64,000 bases of DNA from Pelagibacteraceae bacterium AG-422-I02. GTDB taxonomy: Bacteria > Pseudomonadota > Alphaproteobacteria > Pelagibacterales > Pelagibacteraceae. The stretch lies in assembly GCA_003213555.1 (NCBI GenBank), contig QCMS01000001.1:85453-149452 (forward strand), given 5' to 3'. The notes beneath the pieces were generated by a model, which did not search any database, was not told the origin of the DNA, and saw only the letters and a list, made by a program, of their open reading frames with translations. A program made the translations under genes and the position numbers. Shown piece after piece: positions 43,735-51,963 of the stretch. Every line of letters starts with the position of its first letter. Position 1 is the stretch's first letter.

Positions 43735-44861
43735 AAAAAATATTTATCCTAACAGGCGAAGCATCAGGCGACAAATTAGCGTCAAAAGTTATAAGTGAAT
43801 TAAATAAACTAAATCCTAATATAGAATACTTATCAGTTGGAGGTGAAAATTTAAAAAATTTAGGCATTAGATCTATTTATAACATTAAAGAAATAACATA
43901 CTTAGGATTTACTAATGTTTTATTAAATATTTTTAAGATTAAGAAAAAAATCAATGAAACAGTTAAGGCTATAGAAAATTTTAAACCTGATATATTATTC
44001 ACTGTTGACAGCCCCGATTTTACTTTAAGAGTAGCCGAAAAAGTTAAAATAAATAATCCTAAGATAAAAACTATACACTATGTGGCTCCTCAAGTATGGG
44101 TTTGGAGAGAAGGTAGAGTTAAAAAAATTAAAAAGTTTATTGATCATATTCTTTTACTTTTTAATTTTGAAAAAAGTTATTTTGAAAAAGAAAATATGAG
44201 CCATGAATTTGTTGGACACCCTTTACTTGACTCAACCATTGAAAGTGCAATTGATATAAATCAAATTTTAGGAAAGAATAAAGCTTTAATTTCTATTTTT
44301 GCAGGAAGTAGAAAGTCTGAAATAGATATTTTAACTCCTATACTTTTAAATTTTATTAAACTTATGAATGAAAAGTATAATGATTTTTCTTATGTATTTC
44401 ACGCTACAAAAGAATATTCAGACTTAATTCTATTTTATATAAAAAAGAATAATTTAAATAATTGTGAAGTTATAAATGACAGTAAAATTAAAAGTCATAT
44501 TTTGAAAAAATCAGTATTTGCTGTTTCTAAATCAGGAACAATATCTCTTGAAATATGCAAAGCCAAAATACCATCGGTAATCTTATATAAAATGGGCTTA
44601 ATAAATTTTTTTATTATAAAGATGTTAGTAAAAACCAAATTTGCAAATATTATTAATATAGCTGCTAAAAAAGAAATAATACCAGAATTACTTCAATCTA
44701 ATTGCAATCCAAAAAAAATATTTGAAGTTGTTTCTAATTATTTAGATAATCCAGATAAAATTGATGAACAAATATCAAAAACACAGACGATTTTAAAAAG
44801 TTTTAAAACCAATACTTTATCCTCAACTCTTGCTGCTAATGCTTTAAATAAGTATCTATGA
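43731..44861 (+). CDS. lpxB: lipid-A-disaccharide synthase (GTG start at 43731, overlapping upstream stop by GTGA)
   Basis: IFILTGEASGDKLASKVI, VDSPDFTLRVAEK, HYVAPQVWVWREGR, VGHPLLD. Confidence 0.95.
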   Translation: MKKIFILTGEASGDKLASKVISELNKLNPNIEYLSVGGENLKNLGIRSIYNIKEITYLGFTNVLLNIFKIKKKINETVKAIENFKPDILFTVDSPDFTLRVAEKVKINNPKIKTIHYVAPQVWVWREGRVKKIKKFIDHILLLFNFEKSYFEKENMSHEFVGHPLLDSTIESAIDINQILGKNKALISIFAGSRKSEIDILTPILLNFIKLMNEKYNDFSYVFHATKEYSDLILFYIKKNNLNNCEVINDSKIKSHILKKSVFAVSKSGTISLEICKAKIPSVILYKMGLINFFIIKMLVKTKFANIINIAAKKEIIPELLQSNCNPKKIFEVVSNYLDNPDKIDEQISKTQTILKSFKTNTLSSTLAANALNKYL

Positions 44862-45787
44862 TCATTTATACTCATGATGATTGCTTAAAAAAATTTAATG
44901 GTAATAACCATCCTGAAAGAAAAGAAAGATTAGAGAGTATTTTAAGTTCAATAAAATCATCAAATTTAAAAGTAGAATTTAAAGAAGCACCTTTAGTTGA
45001 TTTAGGAACCGTTTCATTGGTCCATCCAAAACATCATATAGAGCAAATTTTTTCTAACATTCCTAAAGAAGGAATTATAGGCGTTGAGAAAGAACCTTAT
45101 GCTGATACTATGCTTTGTCCTGATAGTAAAAACGCAATTCTTAGATCATGTGGAGCTGGTATTGCTGCAGTTAAGGATCTTATGCTTAAAAATGAGAGAG
45201 TGTTTTGTGCTGTAAGACCACCAGGCCATCATGCTGAAACTGTAAGAGCCAATGGTTTTTGTTTCATCAATAACATTGCAGTAGCTGCAAGATATTTACA
45301 AAAACAATATAAAATAAATAAAGTTGCAATAATTGATTTCGATGTTCACCACGGTAATGGGACGCAAGAAATTTTTTATAAAGATAAATCAGTTGTTTAT
45401 GGGTCTTCTCATGAATTTCCTTTATTTCCAGGAACAGGAGCAGAAAATGAAACCGGGGTAGGAAATATTTTTAATGCAACTTTAAAAGCTGGTACTACAA
45501 GTAAAGATTTTTTTAGAATATTTGATCAAAAAGTTCTTAGAGCTATAGATAGATTCAAACCTGAAGTAATATTAATTTCTGCTGGTTTTGATGCCCATGT
45601 AAGAGATCCGTTAGCCAATATTAATTTAGAATCAGAAGACTTTTTTAAAATTACAAAAAATATAGTCGATATTGCCAATACTCACTCTAAAGGTAGAGTG
45701 ATTTCTTTTCTTGAAGGCGGTTATGATTTACAGGCTTTATCAGAAAGCATTATTGAGCACCTTAATGCTTTAAAGCCCCATATTTGA
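44858..45787 (+). CDS. histone deacetylase-family (class II-like) amidohydrolase, probably acetylpolyamine/acetyl-amine hydrolase
   Basis: RPPGHHAE, IIDFDVHHGNGTQEIFY, SAGFDAHVRDPLA, EGGYDL. Confidence 0.9.
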   Translation: MIIYTHDDCLKKFNGNNHPERKERLESILSSIKSSNLKVEFKEAPLVDLGTVSLVHPKHHIEQIFSNIPKEGIIGVEKEPYADTMLCPDSKNAILRSCGAGIAAVKDLMLKNERVFCAVRPPGHHAETVRANGFCFINNIAVAARYLQKQYKINKVAIIDFDVHHGNGTQEIFYKDKSVVYGSSHEFPLFPGTGAENETGVGNIFNATLKAGTTSKDFFRIFDQKVLRAIDRFKPEVILISAGFDAHVRDPLANINLESEDFFKITKNIVDIANTHSKGRVISFLEGGYDLQALSESIIEHLNALKPHI

Positions 45788-45892
45788 CCAGTTATCTGGG
45801 TCGTTAAATTTTTTTATTTCTTTTTCAGTTACTGGTCTAAATAGATAGTAAGCAATATATATTGTTAGAAAAAATAAAAAAATTGTTTTCAT
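45770..45892 (-). CDS. putative 40-aa single-TM small protein (not in ORF track)
   Basis: Minus-strand ATG at 45892 to TAA at 45770: MKTIFLFFLTIYIAYYLFRPVTEKEIKKFNDPDNWSNMGL; fills the otherwise empty gap and overlaps the HDAC 3' end tail-to-tail by 18 nt. Confidence 0.55.
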   Translation of the reverse strand: MKTIFLFFLTIYIAYYLFRPVTEKEIKKFNDPDNWSNMGL

Positions 45893-45917
45893 TATTTAGA
45901 TATATTAAACTAATTTT

Positions 45918-46376
45918 ATGAAATTTAGTAAAAGAAAATTTACTAAAATCCTCTGTTTTTCGAGTTTAGTATTGCTATTTCCAATTAAAACTCTTTTAGC
46001 CGCCTCTAAAAAAATCGTTAACCCAGACCTTTCTAAAGAGCAAAAAAATATCATGTTTAATGAGGGGACTGAAAGACCGTTTACTAGTAATTTATTAAAG
46101 GAAAAAAGAAAGGGTTTTTATCATTGCGCTAATTGTGGAAATAAACTATTTGCATCAACTGCTAAATTTGATAGTGGAACTGGCTGGCCTTCTTTTTCTG
46201 AAGCTTTACCAGGGGCTTTTAAAACAAAAATAGATTATAGCTTTGGTATGGAAAGAGTAGAGTACCATTGTGCAAAGTGTGGTGCACATCATGGACATGT
46301 TTTCAATGACGGTCCAAAAGAATCAGGTAAAAGATTTTGCAATAACGGACTTTGCTTAATTTTCAAACCAGAATAA
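45918..46376 (+). CDS. msrB: peptide-methionine (R)-S-oxide reductase with N-terminal export signal
   Basis: GFYHCANCGNKLFASTAKFDSGTGWPSF, EYHCAKCGAHHGHVFNDGP, RFCNNGLCLIF; hydrophobic N-terminal signal FTKILCFSSLVLLFPIKTLLAA. Confidence 0.94.
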   Translation: MKFSKRKFTKILCFSSLVLLFPIKTLLAASKKIVNPDLSKEQKNIMFNEGTERPFTSNLLKEKRKGFYHCANCGNKLFASTAKFDSGTGWPSFSEALPGAFKTKIDYSFGMERVEYHCAKCGAHHGHVFNDGPKESGKRFCNNGLCLIFKPE

Positions 46377-46491
46377 ATGCAATTAGATTAAATAAAAATA
46401 TCATATTATTTAAGCTTTTTTGTTCACAGTCAGCGCCCAATTCGTCCATGTTTGTATGTGAATTTTGCAAATTAAAGTTTAAAAGTGAGAA

Positions 46492-47160
46492 ATGGATCTA
46501 ATTACAGTAATTATCATTGGTGTCATAGTTGCAGCTACAGGTGTAATCAACCCAAAAGCTAAAGATCCGGAAGAAGTAGCTAAAGCCCCAGAAACGCAGA
46601 TAACAACTCCAGAAGTTAAAGAACCTGAACCAGAACCTGAACCTGAACCTGAACCAGAACCTGAGCCAGCTAAAGAACCAGAACCTGAACCAGAACCTGA
46701 GCCAGAACCAGAACCAGAACCTCAAAAAGAAGAACCAAAAGAAGAGGTAAATGCTGAACCAACTCAGGAGCAAGATGCAAAACCTGAAGAGGAAGAAGTT
46801 CAACCAGTTACAGAAGAAACTACTGAAGCTACAGAGGAAAAAGGATTAAGTATGGTTAATATTCTTCTTTATATCTTAGGGGCAATTGCAGTAATTGCAG
46901 CTGGAATATATTTCTTTATGAGAAGAGAACCATCAACAAAAAGTGCAGCAGATATAGCTAGAGCTCAGTCTCAACAAGAGCCTACTCCTGAGCCTCAAGA
47001 AGAACCAGCTCAAGAGGAGACATATTCAGAGCCAGAAACTCAGCCAGAACAAGAGCAACCAGTTCAAGAGGAAACTCTGACAGAAACTACTGAGGAAGAA
47101 ACTCAATCAGAAAATAATGATCAATCATCTAATAACGATGATGAGAATAATAATAGATAA
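46492..47160 (+). CDS. hypothetical acidic Pro-Glu repeat protein with two hydrophobic segments
   Basis: MDLITVIIIGVIVAATGVI N-terminal segment, EPEPEPEP tract, central TM MVNILLYILGAIAVIAAGIYFFM, Glu/Gln/Pro-rich tail. Confidence 0.75.
   Translation: MDLITVIIIGVIVAATGVINPKAKDPEEVAKAPETQITTPEVKEPEPEPEPEPEPEPEPAKEPEPEPEPEPEPEPEPQKEEPKEEVNAEPTQEQDAKPEEEEVQPVTEETTEATEEKGLSMVNILLYILGAIAVIAAGIYFFMRREPSTKSAADIARAQSQQEPTPEPQEEPAQEETYSEPETQPEQEQPVQEETLTETTEEETQSENNDQSSNNDDENNNR
46621..46725 (+). repeat. imperfect GAACCW/GARCCT hexanucleotide tandem repeat encoding (EP)n
   Basis: gaacctgaaccagaacctgaacctgaacctgaaccagaacctgagcca ... gaaccagaacctgaaccagaacctgagccagaaccagaaccagaacct. Confidence 0.9.
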
Positions 47161-47252
47161 TTAATATTTTATGTTTTTATCTTTAATTGTTAATAACATA
47201 AACCAAAAACTATTAGTCTTTTAATTGCAAAAATTAAAAAAAAGGCAACTGA

Positions 47253-48020
47253 TTAAAAATTTTTTCCACCTTCTAAGTAAGCACACTTCTCACAAGTTTT
47301 TTCAATTTCTGGTGCTTTTTCAAGATTTAAAACATTTTTCATTTCAACTATCTTTTTTTCAATCCACGATGTATCTACACGGTACGGTATTAATGTAGTT
47401 TTGAAATCTATTTTGTTTTCAAATTTATCATTTGTTTTTTCTCCATTACAAACATAAAAAAAAGTTCGGTCTGAGACATCAAAATTCATTTTTCTTAAAA
47501 TATGAACATATATATCCATTTGTAATTTATAACTAAGATGCCATTCAGCATCGAGGTAAGAAGAAACAGTAACAGGGTAAGTTGAAGATTGAGCTTTATA
47601 ATCTACTACAACTATCTTCTTTTCATTTAAATCAAACCAAAGATCATCAATTCCTCCATGAATGATAAGATTAGTTTTTTCATCTAAATACGAAATTCCA
47701 CCTTTTAAAGAGTTTCTCCATGTATTCAAATCTTTGTGCTGATAAGGAATAAAATTTAAATTATGTTTAATCATAATCGGATGTGGTTTTTGTTCTTTTC
47801 TATACTGATCAAATTCTTTTTTTAATAGCTCGTCCACAGCTACGTTTAGAGCCCAACCAGGCATAGAAGGTTCTTTTAGGCCCTTAACTCGATCTAGATA
47901 AAAGCACCTTTTACAACTAAGAAAATTGAAAAATTTTGACCTACTTATTTTAAAAGGGGTGTTTGATTTTTTATCGTAAATGGATGTTTTTCTCGTTCTG
48001 AAAGATACAGCCTCTTTCAT
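47253..48020 (-). CDS. PD-(D/E)XK superfamily nuclease, Cas4/RecB-like with four cysteines
   Basis: Nuclease core GGIDDLWFDLNEKKIVVVDYKAQSS ... YKLQMDIYVHILR; N-terminal FNFLSCKRCFYLDRVKG and C-terminal CEKCAYLEGG cysteine pairs. Confidence 0.8.
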   Translation of the reverse strand: MKEAVSFRTRKTSIYDKKSNTPFKISRSKFFNFLSCKRCFYLDRVKGLKEPSMPGWALNVAVDELLKKEFDQYRKEQKPHPIMIKHNLNFIPYQHKDLNTWRNSLKGGISYLDEKTNLIIHGGIDDLWFDLNEKKIVVVDYKAQSSTYPVTVSSYLDAEWHLSYKLQMDIYVHILRKMNFDVSDRTFFYVCNGEKTNDKFENKIDFKTTLIPYRVDTSWIEKKIVEMKNVLNLEKAPEIEKTCEKCAYLEGGKNF

Positions 48021-49409
48021 TTAAACTGATTTTAGTCTTTTTATTACTTCAGCCTTGTCTAAGGATAATATTACATCATATAGACCTGGTCCAAATCTTG
48101 AGCCCACCAAAGCTATTCTCAATGGCTGTCCCACACCTTTAAAATTAGTCTTATGCTTATCTATTAAAGATTTAATTACAGGCTCTAGAGCTTCTCTAGA
48201 TAGAGAGGAAAGTTTTTCATATTCATTGATAAAGTCATTTATTACTTTCTTGGATAAATCATCAATTAGTTTTTTATCATCTGCGCCAACCTCAATTTTA
48301 TCATTAATAATATATTGAGCATTATTCCAAATATCCTCTAGGGTTTTTGCTTTATTTTTTAAAAAACCCATTGATTTTAAAAGGACATTCTCTTTTGCTT
48401 GATCTATAGGTTTTTTGTATTTCGAAACGTATTCTTTGAAGAAATTAAAAAGATCTTTTTCATCTATTGTTTTAATGTAAGTTTCATTTATTGAATAAAT
48501 TCTATTCATATCTAGCTTTGAAGGCGATTTACCAACGCCACTTAAATCAAATAAATCAATACTTTCTTGTTTAGTAAAAATCTCTTTATCTTTGTAAGAC
48601 CACCCTAATCTTAATAAATAATTTCTTAAAGCATCTGAAATAATTCCAATTTTAACATAATCTTCAAGGGTAGATGCATTATCCCTTTTGGATAATTTTT
48701 TTCCTTGTTCACTATGAATTAATGGAATGTGAGCAAAGTTAGGAACTTCCCATCCCATAGCGTCATAAATTTGTTTTTGTTTAAATGAATTAATCATATG
48801 ATCGTCACCTCTAATTACATGAGTAATTTTCATCTCATGGTCATCAACTGTTGCTGATAATTGATATGTTGGTGATTTATCTTTTCTTAATATTACAAAA
48901 TCTTCAATTGCGGAATTGGAGATATTTCTTTCTCCTTGAACTAAATCTTTTATAATTGTATTTCCTGAAATTTTACTCTTAAATCTAATTACCGGTTTTA
49001 CATCCTCTGGAATTTTAAGGTCTTTAGCATCTCTCCACTTTCTATTATAAACATACGGTATACCTTGTTTTTTACACTTCTCTTTTTGTTCATTTATTTC
49101 TTTTTCTGAGCAATAACACTCATAAGCAAAACCTTTTTTGACAAGTTCTTCAGCAACTGCAACGTGTTTATTAATGTTTTTAGATTGAATGTATTCTTCG
49201 CCATCATGTTCAATCCCTAGCCATGATAATGATGAAATTATTTGTTTTTTAAATTCGTCTTTTGATCTTTCTTTATCTGTATCTTCAATTCTTAAAAAAT
49301 ATTTACCTTTATTTTTCTGAGCTAACAGCCAGTTAAATAATGCTGTTCGAACACCGCCAATATGAAGAGGCCCAGTAGGAGAGGGCGCAAACCTACAATT
49401 AAAAGACAT
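48021..49409 (-). CDS. gltX: glutamyl-tRNA synthetase
   Basis: RFAPSPTGPLHIGGVRTALFNWL, GKKLSKRDNA (KMSKS-like). Confidence 0.97.
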   Translation of the reverse strand: MSFNCRFAPSPTGPLHIGGVRTALFNWLLAQKNKGKYFLRIEDTDKERSKDEFKKQIISSLSWLGIEHDGEEYIQSKNINKHVAVAEELVKKGFAYECYCSEKEINEQKEKCKKQGIPYVYNRKWRDAKDLKIPEDVKPVIRFKSKISGNTIIKDLVQGERNISNSAIEDFVILRKDKSPTYQLSATVDDHEMKITHVIRGDDHMINSFKQKQIYDAMGWEVPNFAHIPLIHSEQGKKLSKRDNASTLEDYVKIGIISDALRNYLLRLGWSYKDKEIFTKQESIDLFDLSGVGKSPSKLDMNRIYSINETYIKTIDEKDLFNFFKEYVSKYKKPIDQAKENVLLKSMGFLKNKAKTLEDIWNNAQYIINDKIEVGADDKKLIDDLSKKVINDFINEYEKLSSLSREALEPVIKSLIDKHKTNFKGVGQPLRIALVGSRFGPGLYDVILSLDKAEVIKRLKSV

Positions 49410-49427
49410 TCTATTAATTAGACTATT

Positions 49428-50102
49428 TTAGTGAAAGTTTCTATATAAAGAAACAAGTTTACCTTGAATTTTTATTCTATTGGCAGCGTAGATTTTTGTA
49501 CCGTAGTTTCTATTTGCAGCTTCTAAAGCAATAGTGTTTCCTTTTTTTCTAACTCTTTTTAAAGTTGCTTCTTGATCATCAATTAAAACAACCGCAATTT
49601 GACCACTATCTACGTTTGAAGTTTTTTTAACGATTACCGTATCGCCATCATTAATTCCAGCTTCAATCATTGAATCACCTTTTACTTTTAAACCATAATG
49701 CTCACCATTATTCTGTAAATCTTCAGGTAAAGCTACCCGATCAACTTCTTGTTGAATTGCCTCAATAGGAGTTCCTGCTGCAATACTTCCTAAAACAGAT
49801 ACATCAGTTGATTTTGTTTTTTCTTTATCCAATCCACCTTTAATAACGCTTGGTGTAAAAGTATTAAAAATATCATTGGCGCTTGCGTTTTCTGGTAATT
49901 TTACAACTTCTAAAGCCCTTGCTTTATGAGCTAATCTTTTTACAAATCCTCGCTCTTCTAAAGCTGATATTAATCTATGAATTCCTGATTTCGACTTAAG
50001 GTTGAGTGAATTTTTCATCTCTTCATATGATGGAGAAATTCCAGAAGATCTTATCTTCTTATTTATGAATATTAGTAAGTTTTTTTGTTTTTTTGTTAGC
50101 AT
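49428..50102 (-). CDS. lexA: LexA repressor (start MLTKKQKN at 50102; ORF track 50120)
   Basis: LTKKQKNLLIFINKKIRSSGISPSYEEM, IAAGTPIEA cleavage-site region (usual AG replaced within VLGSIAAGTPIEA), KGDSMIEAGINDGDTVIVKK. Confidence 0.95.
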   Translation of the reverse strand: MLTKKQKNLLIFINKKIRSSGISPSYEEMKNSLNLKSKSGIHRLISALEERGFVKRLAHKARALEVVKLPENASANDIFNTFTPSVIKGGLDKEKTKSTDVSVLGSIAAGTPIEAIQQEVDRVALPEDLQNNGEHYGLKVKGDSMIEAGINDGDTVIVKKTSNVDSGQIAVVLIDDQEATLKRVRKKGNTIALEAANRNYGTKIYAANRIKIQGKLVSLYRNFH

Positions 50103-50124
50103 AGAACAAACCTCGTACATCTAT

Positions 50125-50139
50125 GTTCTATAAAAGTTC
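50125..50139 (-). promoter_or_regulatory. LexA/SOS box, alphaproteobacterial type GTTC-N7-GTTC
   Basis: Perfect GTTCTATAAAAGTTC at 50125-50139 on + strand (GAAC-N7-GAAC on -), about 22 nt upstream of the lexA start at 50102. Confidence 0.88.
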
Positions 50140-50172
50140 TATTTAAATTACAACTTCAAATAAGCCCTTATT

Positions 50173-50967
50173 TTATTGAATTATTTGAGTAAATTTTTTT
50201 AATAACTCTGCAGGATTGTCAGATTTTAAAAGTGATTCACCAATTAGAAAATTTTTAATTCCTGTCTTTTCATAAATAAATTTGGCATCGGCTTCATTTT
50301 TAATTCCACTTTCTGAAATGACAGGGCCTTTATGTTCTTTTAAAGTTTCAAAAATAGAAATCGTATTATTAATAGAGATGTCTAATGTTTTTAAATTTCT
50401 ATTATTAATCCCAATTAAAGCATTTTCGTATTTTAAAGCATTTTCAGCTTCTTTATTATCATGCACTTCAACTATTACTGAAAGTTTATGTCTAGAAGCT
50501 TCAGCATATATTTCATCTGCCAATTTAGCATCTAAAGCCGCAACTATGATCAAAATACAATCACTACCATAACTTTTAGATAAAGCGATTTGATAAGGAT
50601 CAATAAAAAAATCTTTTGCTAAAACAGGGATTTTAAACTTATTTTTAATATCCCTTATATAATCAAGTTTACCAAGAAAGTGTTTTTCTTCAGTTAAAAC
50701 CGAAAGGCAAGTAGCACCGTTATCTATGTACATTTTTGCAATGTTTAAATGATTAAAATCTTTCACTAATTCTCCAGCAGAAGGGCTTGCTTTTTTTATC
50801 TCTGTTATAAGCGATGCCCTTTTATTATTAGTTATAACTTCTTTAAAATTAAAAAAGTTATCTAAAGATTTGATTGTACTTTCAATAGAATCTAAAGAAT
50901 TTATCTTTTTAATTTGCTTTAAAGACTCTTTTTTATCCTCAATAATTTTATCTAAAACATTAGCCAT
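50173..50967 (-). CDS. trpC: indole-3-glycerol phosphate synthase
   Basis: LITEIKKASPSAGELVKDF, VLAKDFFIDPYQIALSKSYGSDCILII, IGINNRNLKTLDI, VISESGIK. Confidence 0.96.
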   Translation of the reverse strand: MANVLDKIIEDKKESLKQIKKINSLDSIESTIKSLDNFFNFKEVITNNKRASLITEIKKASPSAGELVKDFNHLNIAKMYIDNGATCLSVLTEEKHFLGKLDYIRDIKNKFKIPVLAKDFFIDPYQIALSKSYGSDCILIIVAALDAKLADEIYAEASRHKLSVIVEVHDNKEAENALKYENALIGINNRNLKTLDISINNTISIFETLKEHKGPVISESGIKNEADAKFIYEKTGIKNFLIGESLLKSDNPAELLKKFTQIIQ

Positions 50968-51962
50968 TAATTTGATTGTAATTTTGTTAAATGTTCAAAA
51001 ACTTTACCAGAATTTAGATGTTTAGTGACTTTATCAAAAGCATTTTTAAAATCGTTTTCTTTTCCTGAAACGATTAATCCAGCTGCAGCATTTAAAGCAA
51101 CAGATTGTGAGAATTCATTAGAGGTGCCTTTATAGATATCTATTATTTTTTCAGCATTATATTGTGCATTTTTACCTTTTAAATTATCTCTATCACCTTC
51201 ACTTATACCAAGATCTTTTGGATTTATTATAAATTCATTAATACCACCATTTTTTAATTCAACAATATTGGTTTTTACAAAAGGAGAAATTTCATCCATT
51301 CCATCATCACTATGAACAATATAAGCGTGCTCAACATTATTTTCTTTTAACGCTTCTGCAAAAGGTTTCATCCATTTTTTATCGAAAACACCTATCACTT
51401 GTCTTTTAACTTGGGCTGGGCTACTTAAAGGACCAATTAAATTAAAAATAGTTTTCTTACCCATCTTTTTTCTAGCAGGTCCAACGTGTTTCATGGCTGA
51501 GTGATAATTTGGAGCAAACATAAAAGCAAAATTAAAGTTTTTTATACTTTCTTCTGCTTCATTTGATTTTAAATTAATGTTTATTTTCAAAGCTTCCAAA
51601 ACATCTGCTGAACCACAGTTAGATGAAACAGCTTTATTACCATGTTTTGCCACTTTAACTCCCATACTAGCTAAAACAATCGCAGCGGCTGTTGAAATAT
51701 TTAAAGAATTTTGACCATCTCCGCCAGTTCCACAAGTATCAATTGTGCCTGAGTCACAAGAAACTTTTGTTGCTTTATTTCTTAAAACAAAAATACCACC
51801 GGCTAATTCATCTTTAGTTTCACCTTTTTTTATAAAATCTTCTAGTATTTCAATAATTTGATTTTCTGTATGTTTACCCTCCATTAAATCTGAAAATAGA
51901 GATTTGCTTTCCTGAAATGAAAGGCTTTGACCTTGTTTTAATTTATTTGAAATATCAGACAT
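50967..51962 (-). CDS. trpD: anthranilate phosphoribosyltransferase
   Basis: DTCGTGGDGQNSLNISTAAAIVLASMGVKVAKHGNKAVSSNCGSADVLEAL, GPLSSPA. Confidence 0.96.
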   Translation of the reverse strand: MSDISNKLKQGQSLSFQESKSLFSDLMEGKHTENQIIEILEDFIKKGETKDELAGGIFVLRNKATKVSCDSGTIDTCGTGGDGQNSLNISTAAAIVLASMGVKVAKHGNKAVSSNCGSADVLEALKININLKSNEAEESIKNFNFAFMFAPNYHSAMKHVGPARKKMGKKTIFNLIGPLSSPAQVKRQVIGVFDKKWMKPFAEALKENNVEHAYIVHSDDGMDEISPFVKTNIVELKNGGINEFIINPKDLGISEGDRDNLKGKNAQYNAEKIIDIYKGTSNEFSQSVALNAAAGLIVSGKENDFKNAFDKVTKHLNSGKVFEHLTKLQSN

Positions 51963-51963
51963 G

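Noticed and set aside
44858-45787. HDAC-family gene as horizontally acquired eukaryotic histone deacetylase
   Set aside because: Bacterial members of this amidohydrolase family are widespread; composition and gene coupling match the surrounding genome.
46498-46803. 101-aa minus-strand ORF rich in Phe/Trp/Arg (FRFWFRFWFF...)
   Set aside because: Exact antisense shadow of the (EP)n repeat; composition is an artefact of the hexanucleotide repeat, with no recognisable domain.
47161-47252. Possible bidirectional terminator or sORF between the PE-repeat gene and the Cas4-like gene
   Set aside because: Only AT-rich sequence without a convincing stem; longest ORF about 17 aa.
47253-48020. Cas4-like nuclease as evidence for a CRISPR-Cas locus
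   Set aside because: No direct-repeat array, no cas1/cas2 or effector genes anywhere in the window; stand-alone Cas4-like nucleases are common.
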